Part shown: in pieces, positions 7,179 to 13,445 of the stretch
How positions within the stretch are numbered: position 1 is the stretch's first letter
How the letters are laid out: each line of letters starts with the position of its first letter
Assembly (NCBI GenBank): GCA_040507245.1
Contig: JBEVVH010000090.1
Coordinates: 1-13,445 of the forward strand
Source of the DNA: Thiodiazotropha sp040507245
GTDB lineage: Bacteria > Pseudomonadota > Gammaproteobacteria > Chromatiales > Chromatiaceae
Direction: 5' to 3'
DNA length: 13,445 nt
Position numbers and translations under genes: made by a program
Notes under the pieces: model-generated
The model's database searches: none
What the model was told of the DNA's origin: nothing
Seen by the model: only the letters and a program-made list of their open reading frames with translations

Positions 7179-7505
7179 TTAGAGGGTCAGGATCCACTCG
7201 ACAACGGTCTTGATGTCCTCATCGCTGACATGCGCGTTCGGGGGCATGGGAACCGGACCCCAAACGCCGGAACCGCCGGCCTTGACCTTGGCGACCAGCA
7301 TATCGACCGCGCCATCCTGACCTTTGTATTTGGCCGCGACTTCTTTGTAAGCCGGACCAACAACCTTGTTGTCGATTTGGTGACATGCGGAGCAGCCGCG
7401 CTGGGTGGCCAGAGGCAGCATCTCGGTCGCGGAGGCGGTGCTCACGCCACTCAGGATCATCACAGCAGCACCGGCAGACAGCAACATGGTTTTCATCATC
7501 TTCAT
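7179..7505 (-). CDS. Monoheme cytochrome c-551/c-552
   Basis: A small periplasmic electron carrier of 108 residues. Residues 1-26 are a signal peptide (...STASA) and about 82 residues remain in the mature protein, the usual size for cytochrome c-551. The heme motif is CSACH (38-42) and the axial Met is M87 in VWGPVPMPPN. The segments 'NKVVGPAYKEVAAKY' and 'GVWGPVPMPPN' match Pseudomonas cytochrome c-551 (NirM) closely as I remember it. In denitrifiers that protein feeds nitrite reductase; in other bacteria homologues feed oxidases, and no nir gene is in view. A clear AGAGGA ribosome binding site sits nine bases before the ATG. The gene is followed by a strong hairpin and then by the copper chaperone gene. 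Confidence 0.94.
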   Translation of the reverse strand: MKMMKTMLLSAGAAVMILSGVSTASATEMLPLATQRGCSACHQIDNKVVGPAYKEVAAKYKGQDGAVDMLVAKVKAGGSGVWGPVPMPPNAHVSDEDIKTVVEWILTL

Positions 7506-7589
7506 CAGGTTTGTTCCTCTTTAGATTTCGTCAGGTTGACAGCTTTTATCAGCGGGATGAGTTCAGAGTCCCTTCCCAAAATTTGGCGG

Positions 7590-7595
7590 ATTATA
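7590..7595 (-). promoter_or_regulatory. Candidate -10 box for cytochrome c-551
   Basis: On the minus strand a perfect TATAAT lies at 7595-7590, about 85 bases before the start codon. The hexamer 17 bases upstream (AGGCAT) is a poor -35 box, so an activator may be needed. I found no intact FNR-type palindrome around it. Confidence 0.35.
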
Positions 7596-7636
7596 AACTA
7601 TCGGTATCGAAAATGCCTATCAAAGACATTTATCAA

Positions 7637-8089
7637 TCAGTCAATTTCCCTGTATATGACCGCGTGGTCGGGCAAATGATCGGTCACCAGACGTCGAAAA
7701 GCCTGACCCTGGGGTTTGACTACGGAATGAAACAAGTGACTCCCGCAACCGCAGTCCGAGGCGCCGAAACCCGCCACGGGCTGGTTCAAACCCATATTCT
7801 GGGACAACAACCCGGCCCAGGCGTGCTCCCGGTGATGCGGATCGTGGGTGTACCAGATCTCCGCCAGGCGGCAACCGGCCCTCAGGTAGTCGATGTGCCA
7901 GCGGGGTCGGACCGAGATCCGCCGGTGGTGGCCGCAGCGTGCCGCCACGCCTCCGGGTCCAAAGGCGCTGCCCACATAGAGATACCACCCCCCTGGCAGG
8001 GTGTGAGTACCCAGGCTGCCGATGCGCAGGGTCTGTTTGCGCGGGCAGTGCAGCACCAGGACATAGGTTCCCGGAGCCTTGGGCTGCAT
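7637..8089 (-). CDS. GIY-YIG/DUF123-family protein
   Basis: A 150-residue protein matching the DUF123 branch of the GIY-YIG nuclease superfamily. The landmarks occur in order: GTY at 7-9, 'GGWYLYVGSAFGPGG' at 33-47 (YVG in place of YIG), R51 with HH at 54-55, WHIDYL at 64-69, a possible catalytic Glu at 88, and the hallmark SDCGCGSHLF at 111-120. Family members occur alone or fused to endonuclease III; cleavage has been assumed from the fold but the in vivo role is not well established. About 30 extra residues follow the last motif. The gene starts 11 bases after the YqhA-like gene stops, so the two are very likely translated from one message. The ribosome binding site is weak, which would fit coupling to the upstream gene. 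Confidence 0.88.
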   Translation of the reverse strand: MQPKAPGTYVLVLHCPRKQTLRIGSLGTHTLPGGWYLYVGSAFGPGGVAARCGHHRRISVRPRWHIDYLRAGCRLAEIWYTHDPHHREHAWAGLLSQNMGLNQPVAGFGASDCGCGSHLFHSVVKPQGQAFRRLVTDHLPDHAVIYREID

Positions 8090-8100
8090 GGGTGCGGTTT

Positions 8101-8631
8101 TCAGTGAGCGGCCCCTTTGTCCGCCATGTGGGACAGGTAGAGCGCCAGCCCCAGCAGCGCAATCCCCCCCGCGAAGTGCAGCAGATCCAGGGGCGATTTG
8201 AACTCCATACCCAGGGCGAATTCGAAGTAGCGTACCACCAGAATCATCATCACCACCTTCGCCAGGCGGCTTTTCAGGTCATCCAAGCTGGTGATCATGA
8301 GCACATTGGAGGCGCTTTCGGAACCCTCGGCCAAGTCGATCTTGCTGATGAACAACTCATACAGGCCCAGTGAAAAGATCAGCAATACCGTGGCCAGCAG
8401 GTAGCCGTCGACAATCTCCACCACATGGGTCACGGTGGCTGAACGCAGGGCGACCCGTTCTTCACCGGACAGCCCGGACGAGGCGTATTCACCCATATGA
8501 CTGATCATGATCACCGCGTCCACGGAGGCCATGTAAAACATCGCCACTGAGCCGGCCAGGCTGGCGATTACCGCCGCCAGGACGATCAGGCGACTGTTCC
8601 AGAGCAGGGTTTCAAAGGTCTTTTCTAGCAT
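8101..8631 (-). CDS. YqhA-family (UPF0114) inner-membrane protein
   Basis: A 176-residue membrane protein. I chose the ATG at 8631, which starts MLEKTFETLLWNSR and has a GAGA ribosome binding site about ten bases upstream; the frame extends 15 codons further, but that segment (rich in Cys and Gly) does not fit the family. Four membrane helices are apparent, at about 14-35, 72-94, 122-141 and 148-166. The family landmarks are the N-terminal 'LE...W.SR', the central 'YELFISKID' and 'SLDDLKSRLAKVV'. The function of UPF0114 proteins is not established. The stretch between helices 1 and 2 is longer than in E. coli YqhA as I recall it. It is the first gene of a two-gene unit with the DUF123 gene and is divergent from rapA. 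Confidence 0.88.
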   Translation of the reverse strand: MLEKTFETLLWNSRLIVLAAVIASLAGSVAMFYMASVDAVIMISHMGEYASSGLSGEERVALRSATVTHVVEIVDGYLLATVLLIFSLGLYELFISKIDLAEGSESASNVLMITSLDDLKSRLAKVVMMILVVRYFEFALGMEFKSPLDLLHFAGGIALLGLALYLSHMADKGAAH

Positions 8632-8732
8632 GAGGCAATTCTCGCATCCGGTAGGTCCGCGCCATTCTACTATCAAGCCGGCTCTCTGTTGAGTGATTCA
8701 CAGGAAACCGGTTACGCATATGGCACCCGTGA

Positions 8733-8760
8733 GCCGATACCATTATCATCGGCCCCTTTT
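8733..8760 (+). promoter_or_regulatory. Small hairpin with C/T-rich tail just upstream of rapA
   Basis: GCCGAT (8733-8738) and ATCGGC (8748-8753) form a 6-bp stem with a nine-base loop, followed by CCCCTTTT. It lies 17 bases before the rapA start codon. It looks like a weak terminator or attenuator in the rapA leader, but a stem this short could arise by chance. Confidence 0.25.
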
Positions 8761-8777
8761 CCATCCGGGGTCGGCAT

Positions 8778-11657
8778 ATGACGGGTTTCCAGGCAGGACA
8801 GCGTTGGATCAGCGAGAGTGAATCGGAACTGGGCCTCGGAATCGTCACCGGATGCGCGCAGCGTCGGGTCACCATCGACTTCCCGGCGGTTGGGGAAACC
8901 CGCATATACGCAGACCAGGGTGCGCCCCTGACCCGGCTCAACTTCGTTCCGGGGGACCGGATCGAAAGTCTGGACGGCTGGTCCATGCAGGTACAGGAGA
9001 CCCGGGAGGAAGCCGGACTACTCACCTACATCGGAGAAAGGGAAGACGGCACCCGGGTGAGCCTGGAGGAGTCCCGGCTCAGCCATATGCTGCGTATCGA
9101 CCAGCCCAAGCAGCGCCTGCTCAGCGGCCAGATCGACCCGCCGCACTGGTTCAATCTGCGCTACCACACCTTGTCACAACTGGGAAATTACCAGCAGTCC
9201 CCTTGTCTGGGACTGGCCGGAGCGCGCATCGACCTGATCCCCCACCAGCTGTACATCGCCCATGAGGTGGCGGGACGCCCTGCCCCGCGGGTACTCCTGG
9301 CGGATGAAGTGGGTTTGGGCAAGACCATCGAGGCCTGCCTGATTCTGCATCAGCAACTGCTCACCGGGCGGGCCATCCGGGTGCTGATCCTGGTACCCGA
9401 CCCACTGGTGCATCAATGGCTGGTGGAACTGCTGCGGCGTTTCAATCTGAGTTTCCGTATCTTCGACGAGGAGGCCTGCCAGGCCATCCAGGACTCGGGT
9501 GAATCGGACAACCCTTTCCATGCGGAGCAACGGATCCTGTGTAGCCTGGGCCTGTTTCAGGAGAATCCGCAACGCCTGAGCCAGGCCCTGGAGGGTGAGT
9601 GGGACCTGCTGATCGTTGACGAGGCCCATCACCTGACCTGGTCGGAGGAGGACCCCAGCGCGGAGTACCTTTTGGTGGAGGCCCTGGCGCTGAGAACCCC
9701 CGGAATCCTGCTCCTCACCGCCACCCCCGAGCAATTGGGCCAGGCGGGCCATTTCGCGCGCCTGCGACTGCTCGACCCTGACCGCTACTACGATCTGCAC
9801 CAATTCCTCGAGGAGGAGCGGCTGTATGAGCCGGTGGCGGAGGCGGTGGAGTATCTGTTACAGCAGCAGGCGCTGCCCGAGACCGCAACCCGCACCCTGC
9901 TGAACCGGCTGGATGAGGACGCCAGCCTGCCGTTGCTGCGCAGCCTGACCAATGAGCAGGCCAGCGAAGAGGAGCGCCAGTCCGCCCGGGAGTCCCTGAT
10001 CGATATGCTGCTCGACCGGCATGGCACCGGCCGGGTGCTGTTTCGCAATACCCGGCACCGGATCAGCGGTTTCCCGCAAAGAGCCCTGCAGGCGGTGCCG
10101 TTACCCATGCCCGAGGCATACCAGGATTGCCTCAAAAGCGCGGATCCGGACACTCCCCTGGCCCTGCGGCTGACCCCTGAACGGCTCTATGCCAGCCATG
10201 GATTCAGCGATTGGTGGCAGCAGGACCCCCGGGTTTCCTGGCTGATCGGGGCACTGAAAGACAATCCGCAAGAGAAATACCTGTTGATCTGCGCCCAGGC
10301 TGAAACGGCAATGGAGCTGCAGGAGGCTCTGCGCCTGCGCTCGGGGGTCGCCAGCGGACTGTTTCATCAGGGCATGAGCATCATTGAGCGGGATCGGGCA
10401 GCGGCCTGGTTTGCAGACCCGCAAGGGGCCCGTCTGCTGATCTGCTCGGAGATCGGCAGCGAAGGACGCAATTTCCAGTTTGCCCACCACCTGGTGCTGT
10501 TCGATCTGCCGCTGGACCCGGATCTTCTTGAACAACGCATCGGTCGGCTCGACCGGATTGGCCAGAAGCAGACCATTCAGATCCATGTGCCCTACCTGGA
10601 ACCGGGTCCGCCGGCGGTGATGTTTCACTGGTACCGGGATGGGCTGGAAGGGTTCCGTCAGCCTGTCAGCGGCGCACAGAGCATCTTCGAGGCCATGTCC
10701 GAAACCCTGTTCCAGAGCTTGGAATCCGCGCAAATACTGGATCTAGACCCATTGATCCGCGAAACCCGGGAGATCCGTCGGGCGATTCAGGAGCGACTGC
10801 GTCAGGGCCGTGACCATCTCCTGGAACTGAGCAGTTGCCGGGAGCCCCGGGCCGGCGAACTGGTCGCCCAGGTACGTCAGCAGGATGCCTCCGCTGAACT
10901 GGATGAATACCTGCAGCGACTGTTCGACAGCTACAACATCGACACCGAACCCCTGGGCGAGGCAGGCCTGGTGCTCAAACCGGGTGAACAGGTGATCGCC
11001 GGGAGCCTGCCCGGACTGCCGGAAGAGGGTTTGACCGTGACGCTCGACCGGTGTGATGCACTCAGCCATGAGGAGCGCCAGTTCCTGACCTGGGAGCACC
11101 CCCTGGTCGGCAATGCCATGGACCAGATCCTCAGCCAGCAGACAGGTAATGCCGCCTCGATAATCGTCCAGTCCGACGAGTTGGGCAAAGGGCAACTGCT
11201 TTTGGAAGCCCTGTTCGTGGTGGAGTGCCCGGCACCCCGACCGCTCCAGGTGAGTCGTTTCCTGCCACCGACCCTGGAACGGGTGTTGCTCGATAGCCGA
11301 GGAAACCGCTGGGATCAGCGCATCGACAGCGATACCCTGATCAATCAGGCCCAGGGCATGGAAGCGGTGCAACTTCAGGCGGTGCTCAAACACTATCGCC
11401 CCGTGATCGTGCAACTCCTGGAGCAGGCGGAAACCCGAGCCCGGGGAGTCATCAGTAAACTCACTGAGCAGGCGGTGGGTCGCATGACACAGCACTACTC
11501 GAATGAAATACAGCGGCTGCAGGCGTTGAAGAAACACAACCCGTCGGTGCGCCAGGAAGAGATCGTGATGTTGCAGGATCAGGGGATTGCGTTGCATCAG
11601 CACCTGAAGCAGATTCGCCTCAGGCTCGATGCGATCCGCCTGGTGGTGACCGTGTGA
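8778..11657 (+). CDS. rapA: RNA polymerase-associated protein RapA (Swi2/Snf2 ATPase)
   Basis: A 959-residue ATPase that binds core RNA polymerase and frees it from stalled post-termination complexes. It is close to the 968 residues of E. coli RapA and alignable end to end. The N-terminal Tudor-like domains begin QRWISESESELGLG. The ATPase core has Walker A at 178-184 (GLGKT within ADEVGLGKTIEA), the DEAH box at 281-284, and LLTATPEQLG soon after. Helicase lobe 2 has GMSIIERDRAAAWF, SEIGSEGRNFQF from about 557, and the arginine-finger motif QRIGRLDRIGQ from 586. The C-terminal part keeps 'TWEHPL', 'NRFLPPT'-like and 'RLDAIRLVV' segments. All motifs needed for ATP hydrolysis are intact. The ATG at 8778 matches the family start and has GGGG seven bases upstream. 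It stands alone, divergent from the YqhA-DUF123 pair. Confidence 0.98.
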   Translation: MTGFQAGQRWISESESELGLGIVTGCAQRRVTIDFPAVGETRIYADQGAPLTRLNFVPGDRIESLDGWSMQVQETREEAGLLTYIGEREDGTRVSLEESRLSHMLRIDQPKQRLLSGQIDPPHWFNLRYHTLSQLGNYQQSPCLGLAGARIDLIPHQLYIAHEVAGRPAPRVLLADEVGLGKTIEACLILHQQLLTGRAIRVLILVPDPLVHQWLVELLRRFNLSFRIFDEEACQAIQDSGESDNPFHAEQRILCSLGLFQENPQRLSQALEGEWDLLIVDEAHHLTWSEEDPSAEYLLVEALALRTPGILLLTATPEQLGQAGHFARLRLLDPDRYYDLHQFLEEERLYEPVAEAVEYLLQQQALPETATRTLLNRLDEDASLPLLRSLTNEQASEEERQSARESLIDMLLDRHGTGRVLFRNTRHRISGFPQRALQAVPLPMPEAYQDCLKSADPDTPLALRLTPERLYASHGFSDWWQQDPRVSWLIGALKDNPQEKYLLICAQAETAMELQEALRLRSGVASGLFHQGMSIIERDRAAAWFADPQGARLLICSEIGSEGRNFQFAHHLVLFDLPLDPDLLEQRIGRLDRIGQKQTIQIHVPYLEPGPPAVMFHWYRDGLEGFRQPVSGAQSIFEAMSETLFQSLESAQILDLDPLIRETREIRRAIQERLRQGRDHLLELSSCREPRAGELVAQVRQQDASAELDEYLQRLFDSYNIDTEPLGEAGLVLKPGEQVIAGSLPGLPEEGLTVTLDRCDALSHEERQFLTWEHPLVGNAMDQILSQQTGNAASIIVQSDELGKGQLLLEALFVVECPAPRPLQVSRFLPPTLERVLLDSRGNRWDQRIDSDTLINQAQGMEAVQLQAVLKHYRPVIVQLLEQAETRARGVISKLTEQAVGRMTQHYSNEIQRLQALKKHNPSVRQEEIVMLQDQGIALHQHLKQIRLRLDAIRLVVTV

Positions 11658-12066
11658 GCCCCCATTCAGAGACTGGGCGACTGAACGGCCGCTAATTTAA
11701 GCGCCTGTTAACTTGGCACCTGAATATGCCATGTTCAGCCATACTGCCTGGATTTCTGCACTCAGGGCGAATGCAGACGTCTGGAGGGTTTTGTATGATC
11801 CCGCAATGCTTCGTATTCTGCCGGATCCCGGGTTTCACTGCGTTTCACCCGGGCTACACGGGTGATGCTCGCTCCTCTTGAGATTCCCGCTTGTGCCGAT
11901 CCGTAGCCCGGGTGCAGCGTAGCGGAACCCGGGAACAGCCCTCAGGAAATCCGGGGCGGGCTGTTTGAACGTCGCGAGCTCCAATTGAGCATTCTGAGAC
12001 GGTTTTCAACGCGGGATCGTACCGTCTGCGTAGAACTTCTACAGCCTGTCAGGTGCCGAGTTAATG
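11658..12066. other. Gene-free region after rapA
   Basis: This 409-bp gap separates rapA from the converging GGDEF-EAL gene. It holds an imperfect hairpin directly after rapA (GGCCGCT/AGCGCC, 11687-11705), a 28-codon frame with a good ribosome binding site at 11795-11881, and a pair of CCCGGG-based inverted repeats at 11827-11933. I see no tRNA or longer reading frame. Confidence 0.7.
11827..11933. repeat. Inverted pair of 31-bp CCCGGG-bounded repeats
   Basis: Copy 1 (11827-11857) and the reverse complement of copy 2 (11903-11933) agree at 26 of 31 positions. Both run CCCGGGTT...CACCCGGGCTAC. Each copy is itself an imperfect palindrome, because CCCGGGT at one end pairs with ACCCGGG at the other. 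The copies face each other around a 45-base spacer, so the whole 107 bp can fold into a long cruciform or RNA hairpin. 'GTAGCCCGGGT...ACCCGGG' units are, as I recall, common between genes in many Proteobacteria. Position between converging genes would suit a transcription end or a REP/BIME-like element. Confidence 0.8.
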
Positions 12067-13445
12067 CTAGCGATCGAGCAGTTGAGTGATGGGAAAGGGC
12101 CGGCAAATCGCGTAGCCCTGAGCGTAATCGACCCCGAGTTCCATCAAGCGGTCGCGGATCTGCGCACTCTCCACGAATTCGGCAATGGTTTCGAGGCCCA
12201 TGACATGGCCGATGTGGTTGATTGCATCCACCATGGATTCATCGATATCGTTCTCCAACATGTCCTTGACGAAGGCCCCGTCGATCTTCAGATATTCCAC
12301 CGGCAGGTGCTTCAGATAGGCGAAGGAGGAGAGCCCGCTGCCAAAGTTATCCAGGGCGAATTCACAGCCGATGCGCTGCAGTGAGCGCATGAAATGTTCC
12401 GCCGTACTCAGATTGGAGATGGCCACGGTTTCAGTCAGCTCGAAACACAGCATTCCACAGGGGATATCCTGGCTCTGAATGATCTCGAGCAGCCACTGGA
12501 GAAACCCATCATCACACAGCGAGAGACCTGAGAGGTTGACAAAAAAGCGCCGCCCCATGGCAAGGCAGCTTTGTCGGTTGTCGCAGATATACTCCACCAC
12601 CCTGGCCACAACCCAGCGATCCACCGCCGGCATCAGTCCAAAGCGTTCCGCGGCAGGAATAAACACCCCCGGAGCGATAATGTCCCCATCCGGATCCAGC
12701 AGACGGATCAGCACCTCGACATGCTGCACCTCGCTGTTCCCGGGTTGCAGCGAGGTGATCGGCTGCACATACAGGGCGAGTAGATCCGCCTCGAGGGCCT
12801 GGCGAATCCGGGTCACCCATTGGGCCTCCCCGTGCCGCTTGGCCGCAGAGCTCTCCTGCGGATGGTAGACATGGATCTTGTTGCGCCCCTCCTCCTTGGC
12901 CGTGATACAGGCCATGTCGGCGTAGCTCATAACCTGCTGAACGCTTACGTTCTGCTCGTTGATCGGCACCATGCCGATACTGACACTCTGGGGAAAGGAC
13001 TTTTCACCCCAGCTGAAACAGAAGTCCTGCACATTCGAGCGAATCGATTCAGCAATCCGTTCAGCGGATTCCCGGGTACATTGACTCAACAGGATACCGA
13101 ACTCATCGCCACCCAGACGAGCCAGCATGTCAGAACTGCGAATCGAGCGTTTCATCAACCCGGCCAGTTGCCACAACAACTCGTCACCGGCGGCGTGACC
13201 GCAATTGTCGTTCACCACGATGAAGCGATCCACGTCGAGATACAGCACACAGTGACAGTCTCCACGACTGCCGGTCCGATCCAGCAACTGAGACAGATGA
13301 CGATCGAACTCCGCCCGGTTGTACAGGCGGGTGACCGGATCATGGCTCGACTGCCAACCGCTGCCAGCCAGGGAAAGCGAAGCGAAGGCTGGTAGTCCCC
13401 GGTAGTCGCGAGGCGATACTGGAAACCCGACGAGCCGTAGGCGCC
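12067..13445 (-). CDS. GGDEF-EAL protein, 5' end beyond the window
   Basis: A cyclic di-GMP enzyme with both cyclase and phosphodiesterase domains, incomplete at its N-terminus. Reading from the right edge, the GGDEF domain starts with SSHDPVTRLYNRAEF near 13300-13350. It has LYLDVDRF, the inhibitory site RSSD (13129-13140) and an intact GGDEF (13099-13113). The EAL domain follows: EVL instead of EAL (12709-12717, catalytic Glu kept), NLSG, ELTE, DNFGSG (12334-12351), LKID and AEF. The usual sequence of the DNFGSG loop is DDFG(T/S)G, so one metal-binding Asp is Asn and phosphodiesterase activity may be reduced. The frame is open to the window edge, but the part before about 13360 does not look like protein-coding sequence. 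An internal TTG at 13287 could be mistaken for the start; it lies inside the GGDEF domain and would remove its first strand. Sensor domains are presumably outside the window. Confidence 0.9.
   Translation of the reverse strand, partial: RLRLVGFPVSPRDYRGLPAFASLSLAGSGWQSSHDPVTRLYNRAEFDRHLSQLLDRTGSRGDCHCVLYLDVDRFIVVNDNCGHAAGDELLWQLAGLMKRSIRSSDMLARLGGDEFGILLSQCTRESAERIAESIRSNVQDFCFSWGEKSFPQSVSIGMVPINEQNVSVQQVMSYADMACITAKEEGRNKIHVYHPQESSAAKRHGEAQWVTRIRQALEADLLALYVQPITSLQPGNSEVQHVEVLIRLLDPDGDIIAPGVFIPAAERFGLMPAVDRWVVARVVEYICDNRQSCLAMGRRFFVNLSGLSLCDDGFLQWLLEIIQSQDIPCGMLCFELTETVAISNLSTAEHFMRSLQRIGCEFALDNFGSGLSSFAYLKHLPVEYLKIDGAFVKDMLENDIDESMVDAINHIGHVMGLETIAEFVESAQIRDRLMELGVDYAQGYAICRPFPITQLLDR
13362..13445. 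repeat. Repeat-like sequence at the right edge
   Basis: The last ~84 bases hold a 6-bp stem (CCAGCC 13364-13369, GGCTGG 13387-13392), a direct repeat of GGTAGTC ten bases apart (13391 and 13401), short GCGAA repeats, and a GC-rich tail. The stretch is in frame with the GGDEF domain, but its translation is poor in conserved features. It may be an intergenic-type repeat inserted in or next to the gene, or part of a larger element outside the window. Confidence 0.35.

Noticed and set aside
7616..7640. TATCAA direct repeats near the cytochrome c-551 promoter, considered as an FNR/Anr site
   Set aside because: The halves are in direct, not inverted, orientation, and the TTGAT-N4-ATCAA pattern is not met.
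7641..8162. 173-codon frame overlapping the DUF123 gene in another frame
   Set aside because: The alternative frame shows every DUF123 hallmark, including SDCGCGSHLF, while this one is rich in Arg and Pro without any motif.
10743..11603. 286-codon minus-strand frame inside rapA, with similar long antisense frames at 10101-10733 and 9174-9803
   Set aside because: RapA is clear over its entire length; the antisense frames follow from its GC-rich codon use and have no family features or ribosome binding sites.
13285..13287. TTG as start codon of the GGDEF-EAL gene
   Set aside because: It lies inside the GGDEF domain, and the frame continues upstream through the conserved SHDPVTRLYNR segment.
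1..13445. Defence island, CRISPR array, prophage or secondary-metabolite cluster
   Set aside because: No repeats with spacers, no nuclease-helicase defence operon, no phage genes and no biosynthetic enzymes are visible. RapA has a helicase-like core but is the housekeeping RNA polymerase factor.

Overview
The window looks like chromosomal DNA of a free-living or symbiotic gammaproteobacterium. The RapA protein matches the enterobacterial one along its whole length, and there is a diheme cytochrome c4, a Pseudomonas-type cytochrome c-551, a YqhA-family membrane protein and a GGDEF-EAL protein of the usual gammaproteobacterial type. The mix of respiratory c-type cytochromes, a periplasmic copper chaperone and many signalling proteins would suit a respiratory, possibly sulfur-oxidising lineage such as the Chromatiales. 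The lineage is an inference; no rRNA or other marker is present to settle it.

Layout. Positions 1-46 hold the first 15 codons of a minus-strand gene that runs off the left edge, possibly an IS630-type transposase. An AT-rich gap with two perfect palindromes follows. A Cache-HAMP chemoreceptor gene (279-1916, plus) converges on a two-gene minus-strand unit: an endonuclease/exonuclease/phosphatase-fold protein (3589-4392) and a diguanylate cyclase (2021-3568). A perfect 12-bp hairpin lies between the converging genes. From about 4500 to 7640 comes a minus-strand redox block. In transcription order it holds cytochrome c-551 (7179-7505), a strong terminator-like hairpin, the PCu(A)C copper chaperone (6603-7076), a VTC2/GDP-hexose-phosphorylase-like HIT-superfamily protein (5454-6533), and cytochrome c4 (4555-5166) with its own promoter and terminator. 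Next is a minus-strand pair, YqhA-like membrane protein (8101-8631) then GIY-YIG/DUF123 protein (7637-8089). Divergent to it is rapA (8778-11657, plus), the RNA polymerase recycling ATPase. A 409-bp gene-free gap follows, holding a pair of inverted repeats built on CCCGGG. The window ends inside a minus-strand GGDEF-EAL gene (12067 to the right edge) whose first visible ~30 codons look like foreign or repeat DNA.

How the genes fit together. Cytochromes c4 and c-551 carry electrons in the periplasm to terminal oxidases or reductases, and PCu(A)C proteins deliver copper to the CuA or CuB sites of such oxidases, so the middle block reads as a respiratory electron-transfer and copper-maturation set. 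The chemoreceptor, the diguanylate cyclase and the GGDEF-EAL protein are sensory and lifestyle-control genes. RapA, YqhA and DUF123 look like housekeeping genes.

I see no CRISPR array, tRNA, rRNA or recognisable defence system. The least understood items are the VTC2-like phosphorylase, the PCu(A)C gene sitting directly behind a terminator, the inverted-repeat element at 11827-11933, and the repeat-like sequence at the right edge.
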